From assembly GCA_958295875.1 (NCBI GenBank), contig OY282379.1, positions 2,356,001-2,420,000 of the forward strand: a stretch of 64,000 bases of DNA, read 5' to 3'. The position numbers were made by a program, and so were the translations under genes. Below are positions 45,350 to 54,014 of this stretch, one piece after another. Each line of letters starts with the position of its first letter. Positions within the stretch are counted from its first letter, which is position 1. The notes beneath the pieces were generated by a model. That model was not told the DNA's origin and did no database searches. It worked only from the letters and a program-made list of their open reading frames with translations. The stretch comes from an uncultured Pseudomonadales bacterium (GTDB lineage: Bacteria > Pseudomonadota > Gammaproteobacteria > Pseudomonadales > Azotimanducaceae).

Positions 45350-45727
45350 CTAGACGCCTTGGGTGCCCTGCAGGGAGAAGACAGCCGCCAACACCGCGAG
45401 CAGGACGGCACCGACCATGCCGTAGATCGCCAGCGTTTCCCACCGCGCCCCACGCAGGACGAGGGCGCGCACGGCGTCTGGCGAAGCGGCGGTGGCGAAG
45501 CTGTTCAAGCGATAGCGCGTGAGGCCATCCCGCTTGGGCAGCTTGACGAACAGCTCGGGCACCGCGTCGAGCAAGCGCTTGGCGGCCAACGCGGACATGC
45601 CGACGCGCAAGCCGATCTGGCGCGGATGCAGGCCGATCGCTGGATCGTCGCGCAACGTCTCGTAGACGGCGAGGATGCGCTGGGTGCGGCCGCGAAAGCG
45701 TGGCCAAGCGCCGTCGATGGAGAACAT
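45350..45727 (-). CDS. hypothetical protein with winged-helix-like region and C-terminal membrane helix
   Basis: 125 aa from ATG 45727; a longer in-frame start at 45787 lacks support. Residues 5-80 look like a small helical/winged-helix domain (RTQRILAVYETLRDDP, IGLRVGMSALAAKRLLDAV, LTRYRLNS). A single hydrophobic helix lies at the end (about 100-118). A membrane-tethered DNA-binding protein is possible. It is divergent from the RND pump genes, whose regulator it might be; that is inference. Confidence 0.55.
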   Translation of the reverse strand: MFSIDGAWPRFRGRTQRILAVYETLRDDPAIGLHPRQIGLRVGMSALAAKRLLDAVPELFVKLPKRDGLTRYRLNSFATAASPDAVRALVLRGARWETLAIYGMVGAVLLAVLAAVFSLQGTQGV

Positions 45728-45804
45728 GCGGCGATGATAACGGCTCGCGCCGCCGCCGGTTCCCGTAGAATCCTTGGCACGCAGCATGGAACGCCACCTC
45801 GTTC

Positions 45805-47100
45805 ATGCCTATCATCAAGAAGCCGCGCTGGTTCGCCCGCCGTCGCGCTGCCGGCGAGGAAGACCAAGCCGCCGTCGCCACGCCGCCGGCCGCCGTGCCG
45901 GATGTCGCGCCGCCTCCCGCGGATGCAGCCGCAGGGGCTGACGAGGCGCCCGCCCGCCGCCGGCCCTGGGTGGGCGTCACGCAAATCGCCACCGTGCTGG
46001 CCTTGGTGGTGGTGGCGCTGGTGTTCTCCCGAGAGCGCGGTGGCGCGCCGGCGCCGGGCGCTGGCCCAGGCGCCCGTCCGCAGAGCGCGGCTGCGCCGCT
46101 CGTCAACGTCATCTTGCCCCGCGTGCAAACTGCCGCGGTCTCCGTGGAGGCCACCGGCACGGTCACGGCGCGCAGTTATGTGGCGCTGACGCCGCAAGTG
46201 GGCGGGCGCGTCATCGAAGTGTCGGATGCCTTGCGCGACGGCGGCGCCTTCGCCGCGAACCAAACGCTGCTCGTCATCGATCCTGAAGACTTCGTCTTGG
46301 CCTTCAACCAAGCCCAAGCCGATGTCGCCGGGGCGCTGGCGGACATGCGGTTGCGGCGCGCCGAGAGCGAAGCGGCGAGCGCCAACTACAGGCTGCTGCA
46401 TCCCGGCGAGCAGGTGCCGCCGCTGGTGGCGAAACTGCCGCAAATCGCGCAGAGCGAGGCGCGCTTGGCGGCGGCCCGCGCCCGCGAAGCCATCGCCGCG
46501 TTGGACCTGTCGCGCACGCGGTTCTCCTTGCCGTTCGCTGGCAAGGTGACGCAGACCACCGCCGAGCTTGGCCAGATACTCACCCGCAACCAACCGTTCG
46601 GCCAAGCGTTTGCGTTCGATGCGCTGGAAGTGACGGCGCCGATTGGGCAAGAAGACCTGCGGCGTTTGGTGCCGGCGGCGGGGCGCCGCGCGACCGTCGA
46701 AAGCGGTGGCGTGACATTCGCCGCCACGGTGGAGCGCGTCTCCGCCGAGCTGGACGAACGCACGCGCTTTGCCCGGCTATTCCTCAGCTTGGATGGCGCG
46801 GCGCGGATTCCGCCCGGCACGTTCGTGGACGTCGTGGTGCAGGGGCCAACGCTGCAGGATGTCTTCGTGCTGCCGGAAGCGGCCGAACAGGCCGGCGGTC
46901 GTGTCTGGCGCGTGGTTGAAGGCCAACTCGCGCAGCAAAACCTGACCATTCTCGGACGCTCCGCCGACGGTTTGCAGGTGGCGGCCTTCGACCCCGGCCA
47001 AGGGGTGGTGGTTGGCGCGGCGCCCGGTGCCCGCGAAGGCCTCGCCGTGCGCGTGCTGGGCAATTCCCGCTCACGGCCGCGCAGCGTCGCCGGGCCGTGA
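45805..47100 (+). CDS. RND efflux periplasmic adaptor (membrane fusion protein)
   Basis: 431 aa. An N-terminal Pro/Ala-rich segment and one membrane helix (about residues 53-72) anchor it; the HlyD/AcrA-type barrel-sandwich hybrid follows (TGTVTARSYVALTPQVGGRVIEV then the helical hairpin and LPFAGKVTQTTAELGQ). It bridges the inner-membrane pump to an outer-membrane channel, which is not encoded here. Its stop overlaps the pump gene start as GTGA. Confidence 0.9.
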   Translation: MPIIKKPRWFARRRAAGEEDQAAVATPPAAVPDVAPPPADAAAGADEAPARRRPWVGVTQIATVLALVVVALVFSRERGGAPAPGAGPGARPQSAAAPLVNVILPRVQTAAVSVEATGTVTARSYVALTPQVGGRVIEVSDALRDGGAFAANQTLLVIDPEDFVLAFNQAQADVAGALADMRLRRAESEAASANYRLLHPGEQVPPLVAKLPQIAQSEARLAAARAREAIAALDLSRTRFSLPFAGKVTQTTAELGQILTRNQPFGQAFAFDALEVTAPIGQEDLRRLVPAAGRRATVESGGVTFAATVERVSAELDERTRFARLFLSLDGAARIPPGTFVDVVVQGPTLQDVFVLPEAAEQAGGRVWRVVEGQLAQQNLTILGRSADGLQVAAFDPGQGVVVGAAPGAREGLAVRVLGNSRSRPRSVAGP

Positions 47101-50100
47101 GCGACGCCGCGCAGCCGAAGGCGGCAGTCGCGCCGCGGCCGCAGCGCCGGGGCCTCGTCGCCGCGTTCTCGCACAATCCCGTCGCCGCCAACTTGGTGAT
47201 GGCGGTGATGCTCGTTGGCGGCACGTTGGCCGCCTTCGGCTTGACGGCGCAGGTCTTCCCCACCATGGACCCGGGCGTCATCCGCATCACCGTGCCGTAC
47301 CCCGGCGCCACCCCCACTGAGGTGGAGGAGGGCATCACGCGGCGGGTTGAGGAGGCCACCCTCGGCATTGATGGCGTGGAGCGCGTCCTGTCCACCGCCT
47401 CGGAGAACATGGGCGTCGTCACCGTGGAGCTCAAGGACCGCGTCGACAAGATCAAGGTGCGCAACGATGTGGACACCGCGGTGGACCGCATCGCGGACTT
47501 TCCGCCGGAGGATGCCGAAGAGCCGGACATCGTGGTCGCCGAGACCATCAGCGACGTGATGACGCTGGTGATGTCTTCGGAACTGGGCGAGCGGGCACTG
47601 CGCCAAGCCGCAGAGCTCTTGGAACAAGAACTGTTGGCGCTGCCGGCCGTGTCGCTGGTGTCGCTAGTCGGGGCGCGGGACTACGAAATCGCCATCGAGG
47701 TGCGCGAGGAAGCGCTGCGCCGGCATGACCTCTCCATGAGCCAAGTGGCGGCGGCGGTGCGGGCATCCTCGCTCAACCTCTCTTCCGGCGAAATCCGCAC
47801 CGGCGCGGGAGACTTGCTGTTGCGCACCAACGCCAAGCGCGAGCGGGGCGAGGAGTTCGAGAACATCGTGCTGCGGGCCACGCCGGATGGTGGCATCCTG
47901 CGCTTGGGCGACGTGGCCGTCATCCGCGACGGCTTCGCCGACTTCGACCTCATCAATCGCTACGCCGGCCGCGACAGCGTGTTCGTGCGCATTCAGAAGT
48001 CCGAGGCGGAGGACGCCATCGCCATCGCGGAAGCGGTGCAGGGGCGCTTGGCCACGTTCGAGCCGCCGCCGGGCATCGACATCGCGGTGTGGGACGATCA
48101 AACGGAGATATTGAACGCGCGCTTGAGCCTGCTGTTGCGCAACGGCGCGCTGGGCTTCGTGCTCGTGTTCCTGTTCCTCGTGCTGATGATGGATTTGCGG
48201 CTCGCCTTCTGGGTGGCGATGGGCGTGCCGATCTCCTTCATGGGCGCGTTCCTGCTGTTCGAGTACGTGGGCGTGAACATCAACATGGTGTCGCTGTTCG
48301 CGCTCATCATCGTCATCGGCATCGTGGTGGACGACGCGGTGGTGGTGGGGGAGAACATCATCACCGAGCGGGAGAGCGGCGAATTCGCCGGCGCCGAGGC
48401 GTCCATCGTTGGCGTGCGTGGCGTCTTCGGCCCCGTGCTGGTGGGCGTGCTCACGACGATGGCGGCGTTTGCGCCGTTGTTGTTGGTGAGCGGCACGATG
48501 GGGCAGATCATGGGGCAGGTGCCGGTGGTCGTCATCGCGGTGCTCGGCATGTCGCTCATCGAGGCGTTTCTCATCCTGCCGGCGCACCTTTCCCACCACG
48601 GCACGTGGAGCCGCTGGCCGCTCGACGCCGTGCAAGCGAAGGTTGGCGCTGGCGTGCGCCGCTTCCGGGACGTCCACCTCACGGCCGCCATCGGCGCTGC
48701 GGTGCGCCGGCGTTACCTCACGCTGCTTGCCGGCTTGGCGTTCGCTGGGCTGGCGTTCTCGTTGGTGGCCACGGGCGCGGTGCGGTTCATTTTCTTCCCA
48801 ACCTTGGAGGCGGACTCGATGCGGGCGAACTTGGAGTTCCCCGTCGGCACGCCATTTGCCACCACCCGCGCCGCCGCGGCGCAAATCGAAGCGGCGCTGC
48901 ATGAGATGAACGCGGCGGTGGGGGGCACGTCGATCAGGGCGGTGAGCGTCACCATCGGCGGCCGCATCCAAACCGGGGGTGGCGGCCCCACGGGCCAGGG
49001 CGCGTCCCAGTTCGGCAGCCACATCGCCACGGTGCAGGCGCAGCTCAACACCGAGCCGTTGCGCCAACTCTCCGCGCGCGAACTCGAAAGCCTCTGGCGC
49101 CGCACGGTGGGCGCGGTGCCAGGCGTGGAACGGCTCACGTTCGTGGCGGATTTCTTCAGCGGCTCAACGGTGGAGTACGAGCTCTCGCATCGGGACGAGG
49201 ACATGCTGATGGAGGCGGTCGAGTTCTTGAAGGGCCGGTACGCAAACACCCCCGGCGTCACCGAGATACAGGATTCCATCAGCCTCGGCAAAAGGCAGTA
49301 CGACATTGAGCTCACTGCGGCCGGCGAGGCCGCGGGCCTCACTCCGGCCGGCGTGGCGCGGCAACTGCGGCAGCACTTCTTCGGCGACGAAGTGCATCGC
49401 ATCCAGCGCGGGCGCCAAGAGTTGAAGGTGATGGTGCGCTACCCCAGGGAGCAGCGCAGCAGCGCGCGGGATTTCTTCAACGTGCGCGTCCGCCTGCCGG
49501 ACGGGGCGGAGGCGCCGCTCTCGACCGTTGCGCGGGTGCGCGAGTCGCGCAGCTACTCGGAGATCAATCGGGTGGATGGACGCCGCGTGGTCACCGTGTC
49601 TGGCAAGGTGGACACCACCGTCACCACGCCGACGGACGCTAGCCAAGCGGTTGAGGCGCACTTCCCCAACATGCGGCGGGACTACGCCGGCCTGCAGGTG
49701 GCGCAAGCCGGCTTTGGCCGCGAGCAGGCGCAAGACATCGAATCCCTGAGCCGCTTGGCTGCGGTGGCGCTGCTCGTCATCTACACGCTGCTCGCCTCGC
49801 AACTCAAGAGCTATGTGCAGCCGTTGATCGTGCTTGCGGCGGTGCCGTTTGGGGCCGGCGGCGCCTTCATCGGACACTTCGTGATGGGTTACGACTTGTC
49901 GTTCATCTCCATCTTCGGCGTGGTGGCGCTGAGCGGGGTGGTGGTGAACGATTCGTTGGTGCTGGTGGACCGCTACAACCGGATGCGTACTGGCGGGCTG
50001 GCGCCGATGGAGGCGGTGGTGGCTGCCTCGCAGCATCGCTTCCGCGCCATCCTGCTGACGACGGCGACCACCGCGTTGGGGCTCACGCCGATGCTGTTCG

Positions 50101-50279
50101 AGACCAGCATCCAAGCCCAGTTCCTCGTCCCAATGGCCATCAGCTTGGCCACGGGCATCGTGTTCGCGAGCGTCGTCATCCTATTCTTGGTGCCGGCGCT
50201 GTTGATGATCCGGGAGGATTTTCGGCGCGGCGAAGGCCGGCGCGCGGCGGTGCGTGGCGGCAGGGCGCTGTCTGCTTAG
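47097..50279 (+). CDS. RND efflux transporter permease
   Basis: 1060 aa, standard for the AcrB/MexB superfamily. Start GTG 47097 overlaps the adaptor stop. Twelve membrane helices with two large periplasmic loops (after helix 1 and helix 7) are evident; VDDAVVVGENI in helix 4 carries the proton-relay Asp residues of the family. The sequence is of the CzcA/HAE-3-like branch rather than a close AcrB relative. Substrate unknown (drugs, lipids or metals). Confidence 0.92.
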   Translation: MSDAAQPKAAVAPRPQRRGLVAAFSHNPVAANLVMAVMLVGGTLAAFGLTAQVFPTMDPGVIRITVPYPGATPTEVEEGITRRVEEATLGIDGVERVLSTASENMGVVTVELKDRVDKIKVRNDVDTAVDRIADFPPEDAEEPDIVVAETISDVMTLVMSSELGERALRQAAELLEQELLALPAVSLVSLVGARDYEIAIEVREEALRRHDLSMSQVAAAVRASSLNLSSGEIRTGAGDLLLRTNAKRERGEEFENIVLRATPDGGILRLGDVAVIRDGFADFDLINRYAGRDSVFVRIQKSEAEDAIAIAEAVQGRLATFEPPPGIDIAVWDDQTEILNARLSLLLRNGALGFVLVFLFLVLMMDLRLAFWVAMGVPISFMGAFLLFEYVGVNINMVSLFALIIVIGIVVDDAVVVGENIITERESGEFAGAEASIVGVRGVFGPVLVGVLTTMAAFAPLLLVSGTMGQIMGQVPVVVIAVLGMSLIEAFLILPAHLSHHGTWSRWPLDAVQAKVGAGVRRFRDVHLTAAIGAAVRRRYLTLLAGLAFAGLAFSLVATGAVRFIFFPTLEADSMRANLEFPVGTPFATTRAAAAQIEAALHEMNAAVGGTSIRAVSVTIGGRIQTGGGGPTGQGASQFGSHIATVQAQLNTEPLRQLSARELESLWRRTVGAVPGVERLTFVADFFSGSTVEYELSHRDEDMLMEAVEFLKGRYANTPGVTEIQDSISLGKRQYDIELTAAGEAAGLTPAGVARQLRQHFFGDEVHRIQRGRQELKVMVRYPREQRSSARDFFNVRVRLPDGAEAPLSTVARVRESRSYSEINRVDGRRVVTVSGKVDTTVTTPTDASQAVEAHFPNMRRDYAGLQVAQAGFGREQAQDIESLSRLAAVALLVIYTLLASQLKSYVQPLIVLAAVPFGAGGAFIGHFVMGYDLSFISIFGVVALSGVVVNDSLVLVDRYNRMRTGGLAPMEAVVAASQHRFRAILLTTATTALGLTPMLFETSIQAQFLVPMAISLATGIVFASVVILFLVPALLMIREDFRRGEGRRAAVRGGRALSA

Positions 50280-50301
50280 ATTGGCCGCCTAGACTACCGG
50301 C

Positions 50302-50622
50302 CTAGAACTGAAACTCCGGCAGCTGCGCCTCGAGGCCGTCCAATGTCGGGGTGATGGTGATCTGGCACGAGAGCCGCGAACGCTCGTGGCGCTCGCTTGT
50401 CAAATCCAGCATTTCCGCTTCCCGCTCGCTCGGCGGGCCCACCACCTTGAACCAGCGCTCGTCGAACATGACGTGGCAGGTGGCGCAGGCGCACTCGCCG
50501 CCACAGTCCGCGTCGATGCCGGGCACGAGGTTGTCCACCGCCGCGCGCATGAGCGATTGGCCTGATTCCAAGGAGACGGTGTGCTCGGCACCGCTATGTT
50601 CGATGAAGGTGACGCGGGGCAT
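50302..50622 (-). CDS. 2Fe-2S ferredoxin, adrenodoxin type
   Basis: 106 aa from ATG 50622. The cluster ligands are C40, C46, C49 (C-x5-C-x2-C in DADCGGECACATC) and C86. Such ferredoxins pass electrons to cytochrome P450s, or act in Fe-S assembly; the CGGxCxCxxC spacing and short length favour the P450/oxygenase type. No P450 gene is in the window. It converges on the RND pump gene. Confidence 0.9.
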   Translation of the reverse strand: MPRVTFIEHSGAEHTVSLESGQSLMRAAVDNLVPGIDADCGGECACATCHVMFDERWFKVVGPPSEREAEMLDLTSERHERSRLSCQITITPTLDGLEAQLPEFQF

Positions 50623-50706
50623 GGACGCGCATTCTGCCCGAAGTGGGCTTAAACGGGAACTTGGCATGTTCGCTGGCGGTGGATGGGCCGGGGGTGCGCC
50701 TAGGCA

Positions 50707-50735
50707 TTGACCGAGAGTTAGTTTGCTCTGATACT
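50707..50735 (+). promoter_or_regulatory. sigma-70-type promoter of the GbsR-like gene, possibly leaderless
   Basis: TTGACC at 50707-50712 and GATACT at 50730-50735 are separated by 17 bp. The ATG at 50742 lies only six bases after the -10 box, so transcription should begin at or next to the start codon, giving a leaderless mRNA. No ribosome site precedes the ATG, consistent with this. Confidence 0.55.
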
Positions 50736-50741
50736 TCTGTT

Positions 50742-51314
50742 ATGACTGACACATCAGAAAGCACCCTGGAGCCGCTGCCGGCGCCGGTGGAGAAGTTCAT
50801 CCTGCATTGGGGCGACATGGGCAATCACTGGGGGGTGAATCGCTCCATCGCCCAGATTCACGCGTTGCTCTACCTTTCGGACAGCCCGCTCACCGCGGAG
50901 CGCATCGCGGCGCGGCTTGGCATTGCCCGCTCTGGCGTGAGCAACTCGCTGCGCGAACTGGTGAACTGGAAACTCATCCGCCGCGTGCCGGTACGCGGCG
51001 ACCGGCGCGACCACTTCGAGGCGGAAACGGACCTCTGGGAAGTGGTGAAGCGCATCGCCGAAGGCCGCAAAGCCCGCGAGGTAGACCCAGCGCGGGCGGC
51101 CTTGAAGGAATGCGTTGCCGCCGCGGAAGCCGACCCAGACGTCGATGGCACCGCCATGACCCGGCTAGCGGACATGATGGCTTTCATCGAGACGATGAAC
51201 AGCTGGTACGAACAGATGCTGACGTTGCCGAAGACGAGCTGGGTGGCGCTCATCAGCTTGGGCTCGCAAGTGGTGCGGGCGCTGCGGCCTGGGGGCGGGA
51301 GCCGCCCGCAGTGA
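50742..51314 (+). CDS. GbsR/MarR-family transcriptional regulator
   Basis: 190 aa from ATG 50742; an earlier frame to 50643 is open but lies upstream of the promoter. A winged helix is clear: INRSIAQIHALLYLSDSPLTAERIAARLGIARSGVSNSLREL, described here only as helix-turn-helix residues 28-75, followed by the wing (VPVRGDRRDHFEAETD). Family members respond to osmolytes or small ligands. Its stop overlaps the next gene as GTGA, so it may regulate that gene. Confidence 0.88.
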   Translation: MTDTSESTLEPLPAPVEKFILHWGDMGNHWGVNRSIAQIHALLYLSDSPLTAERIAARLGIARSGVSNSLRELVNWKLIRRVPVRGDRRDHFEAETDLWEVVKRIAEGRKAREVDPARAALKECVAAAEADPDVDGTAMTRLADMMAFIETMNSWYEQMLTLPKTSWVALISLGSQVVRALRPGGGSRPQ

Positions 51315-52252
51315 AGCCGCCGCCCGCCGTCGGGCCCCCGCCCAGCATCGACGCGCCCCCCGGCGAGCGCTGGCTCATCACCGGCGGCACGGGGTTCATC
51401 GGGCGGCGGCTGGTGGAGGCGTTGTCCGCGCAGGAGGTGACGGTGCTCACCCGTCATGCGGTGTGCGCCGCGCTGCCGTCGCGGGTGCAGCTGGTCGAGT
51501 CCTTGGACGAACTCGGTGCTGATTCGGGTTTCGATGTCATCGTCCATTTGGCCGGTGAGCCCATCGCCGCTGGCGTGTGGACGCGCGCCCGGCGCGAACG
51601 CATTCGTGCTTCCAGGCCACGCGTCGCGCAGGGGCTTCTGGGGTTGCTCGAACGCCTGCCGACGCCGCCGAGGGTGTGGATCAACGCTTCCGCCGTCGGC
51701 TGGTATGGGCTGCGCGGCGATGAGCGCTTGGATGAGACGGCGCCCCACCGGGATTGCTTCAGCCACGCGGTGTGCGCGGCGGCAGAAGCGGCGGCGGTGC
51801 CGGCTTCAGAGTTTGGCGTGCGCGTGGCGCAGTTGCGCATCGGCCTCGTGCTCGCCCGGCAGGGTGGGTTGCTGGCCCGGCTCCTGCCGCCGTTCCAACT
51901 CGGCTTGGGCGGGCCGCTTGGCTCTGGGCGGCAGTGGATGTCCTGGATTGAGCGCGACGACCTCGTGCGGCTCATCGCCCATGTCGCCGCGGAGGGTTCC
52001 CTGGCCGGTGCCGTCAACGCCACGGCGCCGCATCCGGTGGACAACCAAGCGTTCACGCAGGAACTGGCACAGGCCTTGGGCAGGCCGGCCTTCTTGCGCG
52101 TGCCGCGTACGCCAGTCACTTGGCTGTTGGGGGATTTGGCGCGGGAACTCCTGTTTGGCGGGCAGCGTGTGGTGCCGGCGCGGGCGTTGGCCAGCGGCTT
52201 CGCGTTCCGCCATTCGCGGCTGCCGGAGGCGCTGGCGCAGGCGCTTGGCTAG
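51311..52252 (+). CDS. TIGR01777-family NAD(P)-binding epimerase-like protein (YfcH/SDR39U1 type)
   Basis: 313 aa from GTG 51311. The Rossmann loop ITGGTGFIGRRL is near residue 23; NASAVGWYG with the YG in place of the usual YxxxK, and the C-terminal DUF1731 segment (RVPRTPVTWLLGDLARELLFGGQRVVPARAL) identify the TIGR01777 group. Its catalytic role is not established. It is coupled to the GbsR-like gene by a four-base overlap. Confidence 0.88.
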   Translation: MKPPPAVGPPPSIDAPPGERWLITGGTGFIGRRLVEALSAQEVTVLTRHAVCAALPSRVQLVESLDELGADSGFDVIVHLAGEPIAAGVWTRARRERIRASRPRVAQGLLGLLERLPTPPRVWINASAVGWYGLRGDERLDETAPHRDCFSHAVCAAAEAAAVPASEFGVRVAQLRIGLVLARQGGLLARLLPPFQLGLGGPLGSGRQWMSWIERDDLVRLIAHVAAEGSLAGAVNATAPHPVDNQAFTQELAQALGRPAFLRVPRTPVTWLLGDLARELLFGGQRVVPARALASGFAFRHSRLPEALAQALG

Positions 52253-52264
52253 CCCGTCGCTTGC

Positions 52265-53407
52265 TTAGCGCTGGCGTTTCATCCAAGGCATGTTGACCAC
52301 CTTGGCCGTGTGTGTAGCGGTCGGAAACTGCACGGCGATCTCGCGGCCGGGTTCGTCGTAGGGCCGGTTGAGCATCACGAAGCCGATGTTCCGCTCCAGG
52401 CGGGGCGAGTAGCCGGCGCTCGTCAGATAGCCGGCCTCCTCGCCATCGGCCAGCACCGGCAGCCGGTGTTCGATCCCGCCCCAGAGCGGCTCGCCCTCGA
52501 TCTCCGCCCCCAACATGCGGCGTGTGAGCGGCTTGGCTGCGATGTCGCGCAGGGCGTCTTGGCCGATGAAGGGGGCTTCGGAATCCAACTGCACGGTCCA
52601 GCCCAAGCCCACCTCGAACGGGTTGGTAGCGGTGTTGAGGTCCGTGAGATAGGCATAGATGCCAGCTTCCAACCGCAGGGCGAGGTGCGGTGCGCCAGCG
52701 GAGATGCCGAGGGGCTGCCCGGCCTCCCAGAGCCGCTGCCAAAGCGCCTCGCCCAATTCAGCATCGCGCAGGAACAGCTCGAAGCAGCGCTCGCGGCTGT
52801 AGCCCATGCGCCCCACCAAGAGGGGAATGCCATCGAAATCGAACTCGCGGAAGCGGTAGAAGCCCAATTCGCGCACCCAGTCGCCAAGCAGGCCGGCCAG
52901 CAACTCCGTGGAGCGCGGCCCCTGCACTTGCAGCGGCGACACGTCCGGCTCGCTCACCGTCACGGCGTAATCCCCGTTGGCGGCCAAACCCTGTGCCCAC
53001 AGCAGCGTGTCGCTGTCCGCCAAGGAGAACCAAAAGCAATCTTCGGCCACCCGCAGCGCAACGGGATCGTTGAGGATGCCGCCGTCGGGATTGGTGATGA
53101 GCGCGTAGGCGGCTTGCCCCACTTGCAGCTTGGACAGGTCTCGCGGCGTGAGCAGTTGGGCGAAGCGCAGCGCATCGGTGCCCTGCACCTGCAACTGGCG
53201 CTCGCACGCCACATCCCAAAGCTGCACGTTCCGCACCGCGCCCCAATAGTCCTCCTCCGGCGCGGCGTAGGCCATCGGCAGGTACATGTGGTTGTAGACC
53301 GTGAAGGCGCTAGCGCCGTGGCGTAGCGTCGCCGCGTGAAAGGGAGACTTCCGCACCCGCGGCCCAAAGGCGATCTTGGGCTGGCTGCCCACTGCCGACT
53401 CAGCCAT
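52265..53407 (-). CDS. GcvT/DmdA-family aminomethyltransferase-like protein
   Basis: 380 aa. The tetrahydrofolate-binding GcvT fold is clear. The N-terminus (RVRKSPFHAATLRHGASAFTVYNHMYLP) and the segments LWDVACERQLQVQG and SLADSDTLLWAQGLA resemble the DMSP demethylase DmdA more than glycine-cleavage T protein; the other glycine-cleavage genes are absent. If DmdA-like, it would take a methyl group from DMSP or another methylated compound to tetrahydrofolate. Several non-DmdA clades share this look, so I give no gene symbol. Divergent from the HEPN operon. Confidence 0.8.
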   Translation of the reverse strand: MAESAVGSQPKIAFGPRVRKSPFHAATLRHGASAFTVYNHMYLPMAYAAPEEDYWGAVRNVQLWDVACERQLQVQGTDALRFAQLLTPRDLSKLQVGQAAYALITNPDGGILNDPVALRVAEDCFWFSLADSDTLLWAQGLAANGDYAVTVSEPDVSPLQVQGPRSTELLAGLLGDWVRELGFYRFREFDFDGIPLLVGRMGYSRERCFELFLRDAELGEALWQRLWEAGQPLGISAGAPHLALRLEAGIYAYLTDLNTATNPFEVGLGWTVQLDSEAPFIGQDALRDIAAKPLTRRMLGAEIEGEPLWGGIEHRLPVLADGEEAGYLTSAGYSPRLERNIGFVMLNRPYDEPGREIAVQFPTATHTAKVVNMPWMKRQR

Positions 53408-53570
53408 GTTGACGCCCCGCTACGCCACCGACGGCGCGGCAGTATATTCGCAGTGGGCGGAGGTGGGGCGGGGCGAGCGGCGGCGGACTGCGCCCTTGGA
53501 GGATCACGCGCGGTTCATGCTGTGGCCTGTGGCGCGAGGGGCACAGCCCGCCTCGTGCTAGCATCCCGCC

Positions 53571-54014
53571 GTGGCCAGATCGGCGGCCGGTATGGTCTAT
53601 CCTGCAAACTTTGGCGACGCGCATGTCCGGCATTGGCAGGACGCGGAGTTGCTGTTTGGTGCCCAGTGCTGGGCCAACGCCGATCAGTTATACGGCTATA
53701 GCGCCGAATGTGGTCTGAAGGCAGTGATGTTGGCGCTCGGAATGCACGTGAGCGCCGCCGGCTCGCCAACTAACCGCCGTTATAAGCAGCACTTTCCGAC
53801 CCTCTGGGGCGGCTTTCGCTCGTTCGTTCATGGTCGCCCCATCGGTAGTCTGGTGCATCATCTGCCCCAAGCGAACCCGTTCGCGGGTTGGTCTCAAGAC
53901 AACCGTTATGCCGCGAGTCACCACTTCGACGAAAAGACGGTCACGCCGCATCGAGAAGCTGCGCACAAGGTACGTCAGTTCTACATGCGCCTAAGGTTGA
54001 GCGGCTATGCCTGA
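53571..54014 (+). CDS. HEPN-domain protein, first gene of a three-gene operon
   Basis: 147 aa from GTG 53571; ATG 53592 is an alternative. The helical core ADQLYGYSAECGLKAVMLAL (residues 37-56) is the typical first-helix signature of small HEPN proteins. An R112-Y-A-A-S-H117 motif fits the Rx4H ribonuclease pattern, although the second position is usually more polar. HEPN proteins in defence and toxin-antitoxin loci cut RNA. The next gene starts inside this one with an eight-base overlap, so they are co-translated. Biological role unproven. Confidence 0.75.
   Translation: MARSAAGMVYPANFGDAHVRHWQDAELLFGAQCWANADQLYGYSAECGLKAVMLALGMHVSAAGSPTNRRYKQHFPTLWGGFRSFVHGRPIGSLVHHLPQANPFAGWSQDNRYAASHHFDEKTVTPHREAAHKVRQFYMRLRLSGYA

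Noticed and set aside
53408..53570. Promoter with TATATT near 53450 for the HEPN operon
   Set aside because: No -35 at suitable spacing could be found, so I do not list it as a feature.
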